Source: Corynebacterium casei LMG S-19264
GTDB taxonomy: Bacteria; Actinomycetota; Actinomycetes; Mycobacteriales; Mycobacteriaceae
Reading direction: 5' to 3'
DNA length: 64,000 bases
Assembly (NCBI RefSeq): GCF_000550785.1
Contig: NZ_CP004350.1
Coordinates: forward strand, 1,592,009-1,656,008
Shown here: positions 21,323 to 32,571 of the stretch, in pieces
How the letters are laid out: every line of letters starts with the position of its first letter
How positions within the stretch are numbered: position 1 is the stretch's first letter
Program-made: the position numbers and the translations under genes
The notes under the pieces: model-generated
Seen by the model: the letters and a program-made list of their open reading frames with translations, nothing else
Told to the model about the DNA's origin: nothing
Database searches by the model: none

Positions 21323-21739
21323 CTATTGATTGTCTATGCGCAATGCAGTATTCGGGTACTCCGCCAACAAAGTGGCGAACTGTCAACAGCATTCAGGGCG
21401 CTTATTAAAACTAAATTCAACGGAACAAACGTACCGTTTACGCTTCAGTAGTCGAGTGCGGAACCATACTAGTTCCCTCGCGCGTCTAAATCGTTGGCAA
21501 CGTCACAGTGCGTGGCCATCACGTTGCTTCTACAGACTTAAACCGACTTAATTTCTTGAATTACGCAGAAATTCCATAATGATTTTAAGCAGGTTAAGCA
21601 GCAGGTAACCATCACAGCCTACAACTTTTTGTTGAAAGGGTGAAATAGCAACACATAGTGGATCCGTCTACTGCTAGATATCAGTAGACTTGACGGCGTC
21701 AGAATTAATCCCGATTAGATTGGTGAGGCAACTTTAACC
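21323..21739. other. Divergent promoter region between ctaB and tkt
   Basis: A 417-bp gap with no credible ORF or RNA gene. It should contain the promoters of ctaB (leftward) and tkt (rightward). The tkt side has TTGACG at 21690 and, about 17-19 bp on, GATTAGATT as a possible -10. The 24-bp inverted repeat at 21666 directly precedes the -35. The middle part is AT-rich with no further structure that I can support. Confidence 0.6.
21666..21689. promoter_or_regulatory. Inverted repeat abutting the tkt -35 box, candidate operator
   Basis: GTCTACTG (21666-21673) and CAGTAGAC (21682-21689) are exact reverse complements with CTAGATAT between them. The TTGACG hexamer starts at 21690. A site at this position could bind an activator or repressor of tkt; I do not recognise the regulator. 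Confidence 0.5.
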
Positions 21740-23854
21740 GTGTCTTCTTCGAACCTCTCCCCCGAATTGCAGGCGATGACAGAGCGTCGCTACCCAGACG
21801 ACTGGTCAGAGCATGACACTCGCGCGATTGATACCGTGCGTGTTCTAGCAGCTGACGCGGTTCAAAACTGCGGTTCTGGCCACCCGGGCACCGCAATGTC
21901 TTTGGCACCACTGGCCTACACGCTGTACCAGCGCGTGCTCAACCACGATCCAAAGGACGTGAATTGGGCTGGCCGTGACCGCTTTGTCTTGTCTGTGGGC
22001 CACTCCTCACTGACCCAGTACATTCAGTTGTACTTGGGCGGTTTCGGTCTGGAGATGAAGGACCTGGAAGCTCTGCGTACCTGGGATTCTTTGACTCCTG
22101 GCCACCCAGAGGTCGGGCACACCGATGGTGTGGAAATCACTACTGGTCCTTTGGGCCAGGGTCTAGCGTCTTCCGTGGGTATGGCAATGGCAGCGCGCAA
22201 GGAGCGCGGTCTTTTCGATCCGGAAGCTCCAGCCGGCGAGTCGACATTTGACCACCACGTCTACGTCATCGCTTCCGACGGCGACCTGCAGGAAGGCGTC
22301 ACCGCAGAGGCTTCGTCTTTGGCAGGTACGCAGCAGCTCGGCAACCTCATTGTTTTCTGGGATGACAACCGCATCTCCATCGAAGACGACACCAACATTG
22401 CATTCAATGAGGATGTCAACGCTCGCTACGAGGCTTATGGCTGGCACGTTCAGACCGTAGAGTCCGGCGAAGATGTTGTGTCCATTCTGGAAGCAGTAGA
22501 AAGCGCTAAGGCTGAGACCTCTCGCCCATCTTTCATTCGCGTCAAGACTGTCATTGGCTACCCAGCGCCAAACAAGATGAACACCGGCGGTGTTCACGGC
22601 TCTGCTTTGGGTGATGATGAAGTTGCAGCGACCAAGGAAATCTTGGGCTTCGATCCAGCGGTCAACTTCCACATTGACGACGAGGTCATCGCGCACACCC
22701 GCAAGCTCGCCGATCGCGGTGCGGAGAAGAAGGCTGCGTGGCAAGAGAAGTTCGATAAGTGGGCTGCAGCTAACCCAGAAAACAAGGCGCTGTTTGACCG
22801 CTTGGCGGCACGTGAGCTTCCAGAAGGCTTCACCGATGACCTACCAAGCTGGGATGCCGATCCAAAGGGTGTTGCTACCCGTAAGGCGTCCGAGGCTGCG
22901 ATCCAGGCTCTGGCCGCCAAGCTGCCAGAAATGTGGGGCGGCTCTGCCGACCTTGCAGGTTCCAACAACACTGTTATCAAGGGCGCACCATCCTTTGGCC
23001 CGGAGACCATCACCACCGACATGTGGTCGGCGGATCCTCACGCGGGCCGCAACTTGCACTTCGGTATCCGCGAGCACGCCATGGCTGCGATCATGAACGG
23101 CATCGCACTGCACGGCAACACCCGTATTTACGGCGGTACCTTCCTTATCTTCTCGGAGTACCAGTTCCCAGCTGTTCGCCTGGGTTCCCTGATGTCTACT
23201 GACACCTACTACGTTTGGACTCATGACTCCATCGGTCTGGGCGAAGACGGCCCAACCCACCAGCCAGTCGAGGTACTTTCTGCGCTGCGTGCTGTGCCGA
23301 ATCTCTCTGTTATCCGCCCAGGGGATGCAAATGAGACTGTTCAGGCATGGGCTGCGGCAATGGAGTACAAGGCTGCACCGAAGGGGCTGTCTTTGACTCG
23401 TCAGAATATCCCAGTGCTGGAAGGTACCAAGGAGAAGGCCGCTGAAGGCGTTCGCCGCGGTGGCTACGTTCTGGTTGAGGCATCCAAGCAAACCCCAGAT
23501 GTCATCCTGCTTGCTACCGGTTCCGAAGTTCAGTTGGCTGTAGAGGCTGCGAAGGAACTAGAAGCCGCCGGGACCGCAACGCGCGTAGTCTCGATGCCGT
23601 GCCAGGAATGGTTTGATGAGCAGCCAGTAGAATACCGCGAGCAGGTCCTGCCAAATGATGTCCTCGCACGCGTTTCTGTTGAGGCTGGCATCGCTCAGTC
23701 ATGGCACAAGTACCTGGGCTTTGCAGGTCGCACTGTATCCATTGAGCACTACGGTGCATCTGCCCCAGCTGAGGAGCTCTTCGAGCGTTTCGGTTTCACC
23801 GCCGCTAAGGTCGTCGAAGCAGCTCAAGAGTCACTTGCTGCAGCTAAGAAATAG
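21740..23854 (+). CDS. tkt: Transketolase
   Basis: A 704-residue transketolase that transfers two-carbon ketol units in the non-oxidative pentose phosphate pathway. The thiamine diphosphate motif begins SDGDLQEG near residue 175 and ends with WDDNRISIE about 30 residues later. [14 protein letters not shown] near residue 440 holds the catalytic Glu, and [17 protein letters not shown] near 495 holds active-site histidines. GTG start; length is normal. tal follows 15 bp downstream, so they are co-transcribed. Confidence 0.95.
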   Translation: MSSSNLSPELQAMTERRYPDDWSEHDTRAIDTVRVLAADAVQNCGSGHPGTAMSLAPLAYTLYQRVLNHDPKDVNWAGRDRFVLSVGHSSLTQYIQLYLGGFGLEMKDLEALRTWDSLTPGHPEVGHTDGVEITTGPLGQGLASSVGMAMAARKERGLFDPEAPAGESTFDHHVYVIASDGDLQEGVTAEASSLAGTQQLGNLIVFWDDNRISIEDDTNIAFNEDVNARYEAYGWHVQTVESGEDVVSILEAVESAKAETSRPSFIRVKTVIGYPAPNKMNTGGVHGSALGDDEVAATKEILGFDPAVNFHIDDEVIAHTRKLADRGAEKKAAWQEKFDKWAAANPENKALFDRLAARELPEGFTDDLPSWDADPKGVATRKASEAAIQALAAKLPEMWGGSADLAGSNNTVIKGAPSFGPETITTDMWSADPHAGRNLHFGIREHAMAAIMNGIALHGNTRIYGGTFLIFSEYQFPAVRLGSLMSTDTYYVWTHDSIGLGEDGPTHQPVEVLSALRAVPNLSVIRPGDANETVQAWAAAMEYKAAPKGLSLTRQNIPVLEGTKEKAAEGVRRGGYVLVEASKQTPDVILLATGSEVQLAVEAAKELEAAGTATRVVSMPCQEWFDEQPVEYREQVLPNDVLARVSVEAGIAQSWHKYLGFAGRTVSIEHYGASAPAEELFERFGFTAAKVVEAAQESLAAAKK

Positions 23855-23869
23855 GAGTTTGAGATAAAA

Positions 23870-24955
23870 ATGACCACCATTGATGATCTAGCCAAGATCG
23901 GTACCTCTACCTGGCTCGACGACATGTCGCGTGAGCGCTTGGAGTCCGGCAATCTCAAGGAGCTGCTGAGCACCAAGTCCATCGTTGGTGTCACCACCAA
24001 CCCAGCAATCTTCGCTGCGGCAATGTCTAAGGGCACGGCTTATGACGCAGACATCGAAAAGCTCAAGGCGGAGCGCGCAAAGGCTGATGAAGCCGTGTAC
24101 TCCTTGGCTATCGACGATGTCCGTGATGCATGTGACGTCTTCCAGGAAGTCTACGAAAAGTCTGGCGGCAAGGATGGACGCGTGTCCATCGAGGTCGACC
24201 CACGCATCTCCGATGACGGTGAGGCAACCATCGCCCAGGCTCGCGAGCTTTGGAACCGCGTTGGCCGTGAGAACTTGATGATCAAGATTCCAGCGACTGA
24301 TGGCTCCATGGGTGCTATCAGCGAGGCACTTGCCGATGGCATCTCCGTCAACGTCACCCTGATCTTCTCCCTTGAGCGCTACAAGCAAGTTATTGAAGCC
24401 TTCAAGACCGGCATCCGCCGCGCAGCTGCCAATGATCTGGATGTTTCCAAGATTCACTCCGTTGCTTCCTTCTTCGTCTCTCGCGTGGATGTTGAGATTG
24501 ATAAGCGTCTGGAAGAAATCGGCAGCGAAGACGCGCTGGCACTTCGTGGCAAGGCAGGTGTAGCCAACGCACAGCAGGCTTATGCCCTATACGTCTCCGA
24601 GCTGGAGAATGCAACGGATCTGCCAGAGGGCACCAACCTGCAGCGTCCACTGTGGGCTTCTACCGGTGTGAAGAATCCGGACTACTCCCCAACTCTGTAC
24701 GTTTCTGAGCTGGCTGGTCCAAATACGGTCAACACCATGCCTGAAAAGACCATTGACGCGACCTTGGAGTCGGACACCTTGCATGGTGACACGCTTTCCA
24801 ATTCCGCTGAGGAATCCGCAAAGGTTCTGGAAGATATCGCGGCAATCGGCGTCGATTTGGATGATGTCTTTGCGCAACTTGAGCGTGAAGGCGTAGAGAA
24901 GTTCGTCGACGCTTGGAACGAGCTTCTGGAGTCTGTCTCTCCTCGACTCGTTTAA
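23870..24955 (+). CDS. tal: Transaldolase
   Basis: A 361-residue transaldolase that moves dihydroxyacetone units between sugar phosphates in the cytosol. The Schiff-base lysine lies in LMIKIPATDGSM near residue 140. The N-terminal TSTWLDDMSRERL and GVTTNPAIF motifs are those of the longer actinobacterial transaldolases. GGAGTTTGAG precedes the ATG. It is 15 bp after tkt, and a strong hairpin follows at 24982, so transcripts may end here before zwf. Confidence 0.95.
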   Translation: MTTIDDLAKIGTSTWLDDMSRERLESGNLKELLSTKSIVGVTTNPAIFAAAMSKGTAYDADIEKLKAERAKADEAVYSLAIDDVRDACDVFQEVYEKSGGKDGRVSIEVDPRISDDGEATIAQARELWNRVGRENLMIKIPATDGSMGAISEALADGISVNVTLIFSLERYKQVIEAFKTGIRRAAANDLDVSKIHSVASFFVSRVDVEIDKRLEEIGSEDALALRGKAGVANAQQAYALYVSELENATDLPEGTNLQRPLWASTGVKNPDYSPTLYVSELAGPNTVNTMPEKTIDATLESDTLHGDTLSNSAEESAKVLEDIAAIGVDLDDVFAQLEREGVEKFVDAWNELLESVSPRLV

Positions 24956-24981
24956 TTTCAGGTGCGATAGATAACACCTCG

Positions 24982-25022
24982 CCCACCACGTTTGCTTGCC
25001 TTGTGCACGTGAACGTGGTGGG
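24982..25022 (+). terminator. Terminator-like hairpin between tal and zwf
   Basis: CCCACCACGTT (24982-24992) pairs with AACGTGGTGGG (25012-25022), an 11-bp perfect stem, followed by TTTGTTTAT. This is a good plus-strand intrinsic terminator within the tkt-pgl cluster. Confidence 0.85.
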
Positions 25023-25134
25023 TTTGTTTATACCTGCTTATTTTTGATTGCTTCTGCCTGTGGTCTTCGTCTGCCGCGTCGCACAAACTAGTAGACTCGG
25101 GGACGTTGATTTTCGCTGAAAGGATTGCTTGCTT

Positions 25135-26667
25135 GTGACCAGCCCTAGCGACTGGGTTAACCCCCTACGTGATGATAATGATAAACGCCTGCCGCGCATT
25201 GCCGGTCCTTCCGGAATGGTCATCTTTGGTGTAACCGGTGACCTTGCCCGGAAGAAGCTTCTACCAGCCATTTATGACTTGGCAAACCGCGGTCTTCTTC
25301 CGGCCGGTTTTACTCTTGTTGGCTATGGCCGTCGCGAGTGGGACAAGCAGGCATTCTGCGACTACGTCAAAGAAGCCGTGGAAGCTGGCGCGCGTACCCC
25401 ATTTAGGAAAAATGTGTGGACGCATCTAGCCCAGGGCATTGAGTTTGTGTCCGGCGACTTTGATGACAAGGGCTTTGATGCCCTTTCTGAGCGTCTCACG
25501 GAGCTCGACTCTTCCCGCGGCACCGGCGGAAACTGGGCATACTACCTGTCGGTTCCACCAGACTACTTCTCTGAGATCTGCCACCAGATAGAGCGCGTTG
25601 GCCTAGCAACGCAATCGGATGATTCTTGGCGTCGCGTCATCATCGAAAAGCCTTTTGGCCATGACCAAGAATCTGCGCACGAGCTCAATGAGATTGTCAA
25701 CGCTGTCTTCCCTGAAGACGCCGTATTCCGCATTGACCACTACCTGGGCAAAGAGACTGTCCAGAACATCATGGTGTTGCGCTTTGCCAACCAGATCTAT
25801 GAACCAATGTGGAACGCCCACTACATTGACCACGTTCAGATCACCATGGCTGAGGACATCGGCCTTGGCGGCCGCGCTGGCTATTACGACGGCATCGGCG
25901 CTGCCCGCGACGTCATCCAAAACCACCTAATTCAGCTTCTGGCGCTCGTGGCCATGGAAGAGCCAAGCTCATTTAGCCCATCAGCTTTGCAGGCTGAGAA
26001 GATCAAGGTGCTGCAGGCAACCACTCCTGTTTATCCCCTGGCGAAGACCACCGCGCGTGGCCAGTATGCTGCCGGCTGGCAGGGCTCTGATTACGTCAAG
26101 GGTTTGCGCGAGGAAGAGGGCTTTGACCCGAACTCTACGACTGAGACCTACGCAGCCTGCACCCTGGAAGTAAACTCCCGCCGTTGGGCTGGTGTGCCTT
26201 TCTACCTGCGCACCGGCAAGCGCTTGGGACGCCGCGTCACCGAGATTGCCTTGGTGTTCAAACCAGCGCCACACCAGCCTTTTGATAGCCGTCAGACCTC
26301 TGCCCTGGGATCCAACGCGGTGGTTATCCGCGTGCAGCCTGATGAGGGCGTGACCTTGCGCTTTGGTTCAAAGGTGCCTGGTTCCACCATGGAAGTTCGT
26401 GACGTCAACATGGACTTCTCCTACGCGCAGGCATTTACTGAAGAATCTCCGGAAGCTTATGAGCGTTTGATTCTGGACGCTTTGTTGGATGAGTCCTCGC
26501 TGTTTCCTACCAACGAAGAAGTTGAGCTGTCCTGGGCAATCCTGGACCCAATTTTGGAGTACTGGGAAAACAACGGCCAGCCCGAAAGCTATGCCTCAGG
26601 CACCTGGGGCCCGGAATCTGCCGATGCAATGTTGTCGCGCCGTGGCCGCACCTGGCGTCGTCCATAA
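25135..26667 (+). CDS. zwf: Glucose-6-phosphate 1-dehydrogenase
   Basis: A 510-residue enzyme that oxidises glucose 6-phosphate to 6-phosphogluconolactone with NADP, entry to the oxidative pentose phosphate pathway. The cofactor loop FGVTGDLARKK is near residue 28, the active-site RIDHYLGKETVQN near residue 200. I chose GTG 25135 over the TTG at 25129: homologues start with MS/MT followed by about 10 residues, and AAAGGA lies 10 nt upstream. In corynebacteria it works with OpcA, encoded next. Confidence 0.94.
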   Translation: MTSPSDWVNPLRDDNDKRLPRIAGPSGMVIFGVTGDLARKKLLPAIYDLANRGLLPAGFTLVGYGRREWDKQAFCDYVKEAVEAGARTPFRKNVWTHLAQGIEFVSGDFDDKGFDALSERLTELDSSRGTGGNWAYYLSVPPDYFSEICHQIERVGLATQSDDSWRRVIIEKPFGHDQESAHELNEIVNAVFPEDAVFRIDHYLGKETVQNIMVLRFANQIYEPMWNAHYIDHVQITMAEDIGLGGRAGYYDGIGAARDVIQNHLIQLLALVAMEEPSSFSPSALQAEKIKVLQATTPVYPLAKTTARGQYAAGWQGSDYVKGLREEEGFDPNSTTETYAACTLEVNSRRWAGVPFYLRTGKRLGRRVTEIALVFKPAPHQPFDSRQTSALGSNAVVIRVQPDEGVTLRFGSKVPGSTMEVRDVNMDFSYAQAFTEESPEAYERLILDALLDESSLFPTNEEVELSWAILDPILEYWENNGQPESYASGTWGPESADAMLSRRGRTWRRP

Positions 26668-26694
26668 CAAGTGAAGTGTGAAGGATAATTTGCT

Positions 26695-27606
26695 GTGATC
26701 ACCCCAATGCCAAATACCACCACGAGCAAGATTGCACGTGGCCTTGTTGAAGCGCAGGAACACTACACCCTGACTACCTCACGCGTTCTAACGTTGATTG
26801 TTGTGGTCAACGTCGATGATGAGGTCGACGCCGTCTTGGACTCAGTCCGTGACGCCTCCCATGAGCACCCTTCTCGCGTGCTTGTCGTTATTACCGGCTC
26901 GCGCGATGCCGAGCCTTTGCTCAACGCTGAACTGCGCGTCGGCGGCGAAGCTGGCGCTTCCGAAATCGTAGTGATGCACCTGTTCGGACCTTTGGCAGAT
27001 AATGCCGAGTCCGTTGTGACTCCGCTGCTGCTGCCGGATACACCGATTGTGGTGTGGTGGCCAACCGCTGCGCCAGAAGGGCCTTCTAAGACGCCGATTG
27101 GTAAGCTTGGTCAGCGCCGCATTACCTACGCCGCGGCAAAAGGCGACTTGCGCCGCTTGTCTTCTGGCTATGCGCCAGGTGATACAGATATGGCGTGGGG
27201 CGAGATCACCCAATGGCGTGGCATTGTTGCCTCATCCTTGGACCGTTTGCCACATGAGCCAGTCAAGCGCGTGGAAATCTCTGGCCCTAGCGACAGCCTC
27301 GCCGTCGACCTTGCTGCCGCCTGGATGTTGGACCGTCTAGCAGTTCCAGTCAAACGCGTGGTGTCCGATGCTCCGGGCGAAAAGTTCACGATCCACAGTG
27401 TCCGGTTCTTCCGCGAGACGTCCGATATCATCATCGATGCCTCTGAAGAAGGCTCTGTTCGCGTGAATGTTCCTGGCTCCCCAGAGTCCATGGTTGCGCT
27501 GAATACGCGCTCGCGTGCGGAGATTTTGTCCGAGGAGCTTCGTCACTTGGATGCCGATGAGGCATACGCACATACATTGCGCGGACTGGCACAAGTAGAC
27601 TACTAG
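26695..27606 (+). CDS. opcA: OpcA, glucose-6-phosphate dehydrogenase assembly/subunit protein
   Basis: A 303-residue actinobacterial and cyanobacterial OpcA protein, required for full activity of Zwf. Recognisable blocks are HPSRVLVVITG (near residue 60), VVTPLLLPDTPIVVWWP (near residue 105) and the C-terminal SEELRHLDADEAY. No enzymatic motif is known. GTG start at 26695 gives MI as in homologues; an ATG follows four codons later. It sits 27 bp after zwf and before pgl. Confidence 0.92.
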   Translation: MITPMPNTTTSKIARGLVEAQEHYTLTTSRVLTLIVVVNVDDEVDAVLDSVRDASHEHPSRVLVVITGSRDAEPLLNAELRVGGEAGASEIVVMHLFGPLADNAESVVTPLLLPDTPIVVWWPTAAPEGPSKTPIGKLGQRRITYAAAKGDLRRLSSGYAPGDTDMAWGEITQWRGIVASSLDRLPHEPVKRVEISGPSDSLAVDLAAAWMLDRLAVPVKRVVSDAPGEKFTIHSVRFFRETSDIIIDASEEGSVRVNVPGSPESMVALNTRSRAEILSEELRHLDADEAYAHTLRGLAQVDY

Positions 27607-27685
27607 TAGTTTTATTTAGCTCATCTTTTTCTGCACCCCTATTCCCACATAAGTGCAGACGTGTGAAAGGACAATAACCTTAGTC

Positions 27686-28453
27686 ATGGTGACTATCAAT
27701 CGCGTGGCCGACTTGGACGCCCTCATATCAACTGCAGCGTTGAAATTCATTGACGTTGTCGCTGCGGCTCAATCGCCTGGCGGAGGTGTTCATGGCGACG
27801 GTGTTGCGCGCGTTGTTCTCACCGGCGGTGGCGCTGGTATTGGCCTTCTCAAGGAGCTGCAACGCTTGGATCGTGCTGCTGATGAACAGGGTGAGGACTT
27901 CCCTGCCCTGCGCATTGATTGGGAGCGCATCCACGTCTTCTTTGGTGATGAGCGCAATGTGCCTGTCACCGACGCTGACTCCAATGAAGGCCAGGCACGC
28001 GAAGCCCTGCTGGATCACGTTGGCATTCCAAACCGCCACATCCACGGCTTCGACCTAGGCGCGATTTCTATGAGTTCTGCTGCCCAGGCTTATGAGGAAG
28101 AGCTGCGCGAGTTCGCCCCTCAGGGCTTTGATATCCACCTGCTCGGCATGGGTGGAGAAGGCCACATCAACTCGCTGTTCCCTCACACCGACGCTGTCCG
28201 GGAGCAGGAAGATATTGTGGTTGCTGTCCATGACAGCCCTAAGCCACCTGCTGAGCGCCTAACGCTGACGCTCCGCGCAATTGCTAAGTCGCAGCGCGTG
28301 TGGCTTTTAGTTGCTGGTGAAGAAAAGGCTGAGGCCGCCAGCCACGTCGCCGCTGGCGCGAATCCTGAAGAGTGGCCTGCTGCCGGTGCTCATGGCATCG
28401 AAGAAACTATTTTGTTCCTCGCTGAGAACGCTGCTTCGCAATTGCGCGACTAA
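27686..28453 (+). CDS. pgl: 6-phosphogluconolactonase
   Basis: A 255-residue lactonase of the DevB/SOL type, second step of the oxidative pentose phosphate pathway. VVLTGGGAGIGLL near residue 48, WERIHVFFGDERNVP near 85 and HLLGMGGEGHINSLFP near 155 are family motifs, the last containing the catalytic His. ATG 27686 (MVTINRVAD) matches homologue starts; the upstream in-frame extension to 27653 crosses the GAAAGGA ribosome site. Last gene of the cluster, ended by the hairpin at 28478. Confidence 0.93.
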   Translation: MVTINRVADLDALISTAALKFIDVVAAAQSPGGGVHGDGVARVVLTGGGAGIGLLKELQRLDRAADEQGEDFPALRIDWERIHVFFGDERNVPVTDADSNEGQAREALLDHVGIPNRHIHGFDLGAISMSSAAQAYEEELREFAPQGFDIHLLGMGGEGHINSLFPHTDAVREQEDIVVAVHDSPKPPAERLTLTLRAIAKSQRVWLLVAGEEKAEAASHVAAGANPEEWPAAGAHGIEETILFLAENAASQLRD

Positions 28454-28477
28454 CCACGGCTAGTTCTTAGCAACAGC

Positions 28478-28513
28478 AAACGCCCACTGGAAGATAATCT
28501 CCAGTGGGCGTTT
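28478..28513. terminator. Bidirectional terminator between pgl and secG
   Basis: AAACGCCCACTGGA and TCCAGTGGGCGTTT form a 14-bp perfect stem with an 8-nt loop, with A- and T-tracts at its base. It lies between convergent genes and can stop transcription from both sides. Confidence 0.92.
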
Positions 28514-28535
28514 CGCTTGGCTTAAGTCAGTGTGT

Positions 28536-28769
28536 TTAAGCGTATGCCTGAATAAGGTTCAGGCCAATGATGCAGGCCAGCCAGATGATGACCATGACAA
28601 TGGTGTAGCGGTCAAGATTCTTCTCAACAACGGTTGAACCGGACAGGTTGGACTGAACGCCGCCGCCGAAGAGGCTGGACAGGCCGCCGCCCTTGCCCTT
28701 GTGAAGCAACACGAACACAGTCATCAAAATTGCGGAGATGACCAGTACGATTTGCAGAGTCAAAATCAT
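28536..28769 (-). CDS. secG: Preprotein translocase subunit SecG
   Basis: A 77-residue SecG with two membrane segments (about residues 4-24 and 52-74) joined by a Gly/Ser-rich loop that contains LHKGKGGGLSSLFGGG, the family signature. It assists SecYEG-mediated export. In C. glutamicum ppc lies immediately upstream; here tpiA does, 233 bp away. Confidence 0.93.
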   Translation of the reverse strand: MILTLQIVLVISAILMTVFVLLHKGKGGGLSSLFGGGVQSNLSGSTVVEKNLDRYTIVMVIIWLACIIGLNLIQAYA

Positions 28770-28977
28770 GAATTAGCTACCTTGCGTGTTGATATTAGAT
28801 TTCTTGGTCCCATTCTCCCCCCAAGTGCGCGTTTGAGTCTCTCAACGTGTGCGAGGCGGGGGTTGATGCACAAAGTACATCATGATGAGACCTTTGCTCC
28901 TAGCAATGCTACACCATCTGCCCCGATTAGCCGTTAACCAGCCCGGGTTGCGTCAGATGAGCACTGCCAGCAGAGTT

Positions 28978-29004
28978 AGGGAGAACTTCTGCGATGTTCT
29001 CCCT
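28978..29004 (-). terminator. Hairpin after tpiA
   Basis: AGGGAGAAC (28978-28986) pairs with GTTCTCCCT (28996-29004), a 9-bp perfect stem with a 9-nt loop. It starts within the tpiA stop codon. No T-tract follows on the minus strand, so it could also protect the 3' end of a processed mRNA. Confidence 0.65.
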
Positions 29005-29785
29005 ACTGGTTTGCGTTCGCGGCGTTGGCAGCCAGCTTGGCAAACTCCTCACCGCTCAGGGATGCACCGCCAACAAGGCCGCCATCTACGTCCGGCTTGG
29101 AGACGATCTCCGCGATGGAGTCAGTCTTGACGGAACCGCCATAAAGAATGCGGATGCCGGCAGCAACTTCCTCGCCAGCAAGTTCCTTGACTAGTTCGCG
29201 GATAGCAGCGCACACTTCCTGCGCGTCATCTGCCGATGCTACTTTGCCGGTACCGATTGCCCAGACTGGCTCATAAGCGATAACAGTCTTTGCCAATGCG
29301 GCGGCATCGAGGCCAGCCAAAGAATTGCGGGTCTGTTCCACGACGTAATCAACGTGAGTGCCTGCTTCACGGATTTCGAGTGGCTCACCCACGCACACGA
29401 TTGGAGAAATACCGTTGGTGATAGCGGCTGCCGCCTTTGCTGCAACAAGCTCATCAGATTCATTGTGGTACTCGCGGCGCTCAGAGTGGCCAACAACTGC
29501 GTAGGTGCAGCCAAGCGCAGCCAGCATGGAGCCAGATACCTCACCGGTGTACGCACCGGACTCGTGCTGGGAGATGTCCTGCGCGCCGTAGGTGATCTTC
29601 AGCTTGTCACCTTCAACCAGGGTCTGCGCGGTGCGGATATCCGTAAACGGCACCATGAACGAAACATCTACCTTCTCGTAGTATTCCTTCGGCAGGGTGA
29701 AGGAGAACTTCTGCAGCTCGCCGATGGCCTGCTTGTGGTTGAGGTTCATCTTCCAGTTGCCGGCAATAAGTGGGGTACGTGCCAT
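29003..29785 (-). CDS. tpiA: Triosephosphate isomerase
   Basis: A 260-residue TIM-barrel enzyme that interconverts dihydroxyacetone phosphate and glyceraldehyde 3-phosphate. Catalytic residues are visible: N10 and K12 (AGNWKMN), H100 (VVGHSERR) and E172 ([11 protein letters not shown]). I start at 29785 (MARTPL); the ATG at 29797 overlaps the GAAAGGA ribosome site. It is 48 bp after pgk, in the gap-pgk-tpiA glycolytic run. Confidence 0.95.
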   Translation of the reverse strand: MARTPLIAGNWKMNLNHKQAIGELQKFSFTLPKEYYEKVDVSFMVPFTDIRTAQTLVEGDKLKITYGAQDISQHESGAYTGEVSGSMLAALGCTYAVVGHSERREYHNESDELVAAKAAAAITNGISPIVCVGEPLEIREAGTHVDYVVEQTRNSLAGLDAAALAKTVIAYEPVWAIGTGKVASADDAQEVCAAIRELVKELAGEEVAAGIRILYGGSVKTDSIAEIVSKPDVDGGLVGGASLSGEEFAKLAANAANANQ

Positions 29786-29833
29786 TGGGGCACACATCCT
29801 TTCAATTAAGTGCGGGTAAAGCTCGTGAATTAA

Positions 29834-31051
29834 TTAGGACTCAAGGACTTCAACGCCTGGCAGGTTCTTGCCCTCCAGGAACTCTAGGGATGCGCCACCA
29901 CCGGTGGAGATGTGGCTAAAGCCGTCCTCATCCAGGCCCAGTGCGCGAACCGATGCTGCGGAGTCACCGCCACCGACTACGGTGAAAGAACCGTTGTTTG
30001 CGGTTGCATCAATGATTGCTTGCGCAACACCAGCGGTGCCCTTGGAGAATGCCTCCATCTCGAATACGCCCATTGGGCCATTCCAGAACACGGTCTTGGA
30101 GTCAGCCAGGACCTTGGCGAATTCTTCAACAGACTTAGGTCCGATATCCAAAGACATCCAGCCCTCAGGAATGCCGTCAAGTTCAACAACCTTGTTCTCT
30201 GCATCAGCAGCAAATTCGGATGCAGCAATCAGATCGACCGGCAGAACCAGCTTGTCGCCAAAGCGCTCGAGCAGGGACTTGCAGTTGTCAATCTGGTCTT
30301 CCTGCAGCAGGGACTTTTGCACGTTGTAGCTTTGTGCCGCCAGCATGGTGTAGCACATGCCGCCACCGATGATGACCTTGTCAGCCTTTTGCGCCAAAGC
30401 TTCAATCACGCCAAGCTTGTCAGAGACCTTCGCGCCACCCAGAACAACTACGTACGGATGTGCTGGCTCTTTAGCCACGGTGGACAGCACGTCAAGCTCG
30501 GCTTGAACCAGCTTGCCGGCATAAGCAGGCAGCTTCTTCGCTACGTCGTAGACAGATGCCTGCGCGCGGTGAACAACGCCGAAGCCGTCGGAGACGAACG
30601 CGCCGTCATCGGCAGCCAATGCGGCTAGCTCTTCCGCGAATGCTGCACGTTCTGCCTCGTCCTTGGAGGTCTCACGTGCGTCAAAGCGCACGTTCTCGAT
30701 GAGCAATACGTCACCTTCGCTCAAGCCATTTGCACGCTCATGAGCATCTTCTCCAGTGACATCGCCGGCGAGCGCAACATACTGCTCAAGTGCTTCGCTC
30801 AATGCCTCAGCGACTGGCGCCAAAGAGTACTTGGTATTGACTTCGCCCTTTGGTCGGCCCAAGTGAGCGCTCAAGATAACCTTCGCTCCGCCCTCAACCA
30901 AAGCCTTGATAGTTGGCAGGGATGCGTTAATGCGTCCTGGGTCGGTGATATTGCCTTCATCATCCAGTGGAACATTGAAGTCTGAGCGCACCAGCACGTG
31001 GCGTCCATCCACGCCTTCTGCCAGCAAATCATCAAGGGTCTTAAAAGCCAT
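29834..31051 (-). CDS. pgk: Phosphoglycerate kinase
   Basis: A 405-residue two-domain kinase that makes ATP from 1,3-bisphosphoglycerate. [15 protein letters not shown] near residue 20 and [10 protein letters not shown] near 60 form the substrate site; the C-terminal Gly-rich nucleotide loop is [10 protein letters not shown]. Length is normal. ATG at 31051. It is 140 bp after gap, a gap that holds the hairpin at 31125, so its level may differ from gap. Confidence 0.95.
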   Translation of the reverse strand: MAFKTLDDLLAEGVDGRHVLVRSDFNVPLDDEGNITDPGRINASLPTIKALVEGGAKVILSAHLGRPKGEVNTKYSLAPVAEALSEALEQYVALAGDVTGEDAHERANGLSEGDVLLIENVRFDARETSKDEAERAAFAEELAALAADDGAFVSDGFGVVHRAQASVYDVAKKLPAYAGKLVQAELDVLSTVAKEPAHPYVVVLGGAKVSDKLGVIEALAQKADKVIIGGGMCYTMLAAQSYNVQKSLLQEDQIDNCKSLLERFGDKLVLPVDLIAASEFAADAENKVVELDGIPEGWMSLDIGPKSVEEFAKVLADSKTVFWNGPMGVFEMEAFSKGTAGVAQAIIDATANNGSFTVVGGGDSAASVRALGLDEDGFSHISTGGGASLEFLEGKNLPGVEVLES

Positions 31052-31124
31052 GTCATCTCCTCTTAATAATGCGCAGTTTCACGCGCAAAAAATGGTCGTT
31101 TTTAAAGCTTCATCTAAAACAATA

Positions 31125-31151
31125 CCGACCCTGCCACAAAAGGCGGGCCGG
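31125..31151 (-). terminator. Terminator or attenuator between gap and pgk
   Basis: On the minus strand CCGGCCCGCC pairs with GGCAGGGTCGG with two internal mismatches across a TTTTGT loop, followed by TATTGTTTTAG. It could terminate a share of gap transcripts before pgk. Confidence 0.65.
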
Positions 31152-31191
31152 TAAGGCTTTGTTCATTTTCACTCAGCTTTGTAAAGCTGTT

Positions 31192-32571
<1,380 letters not shown>

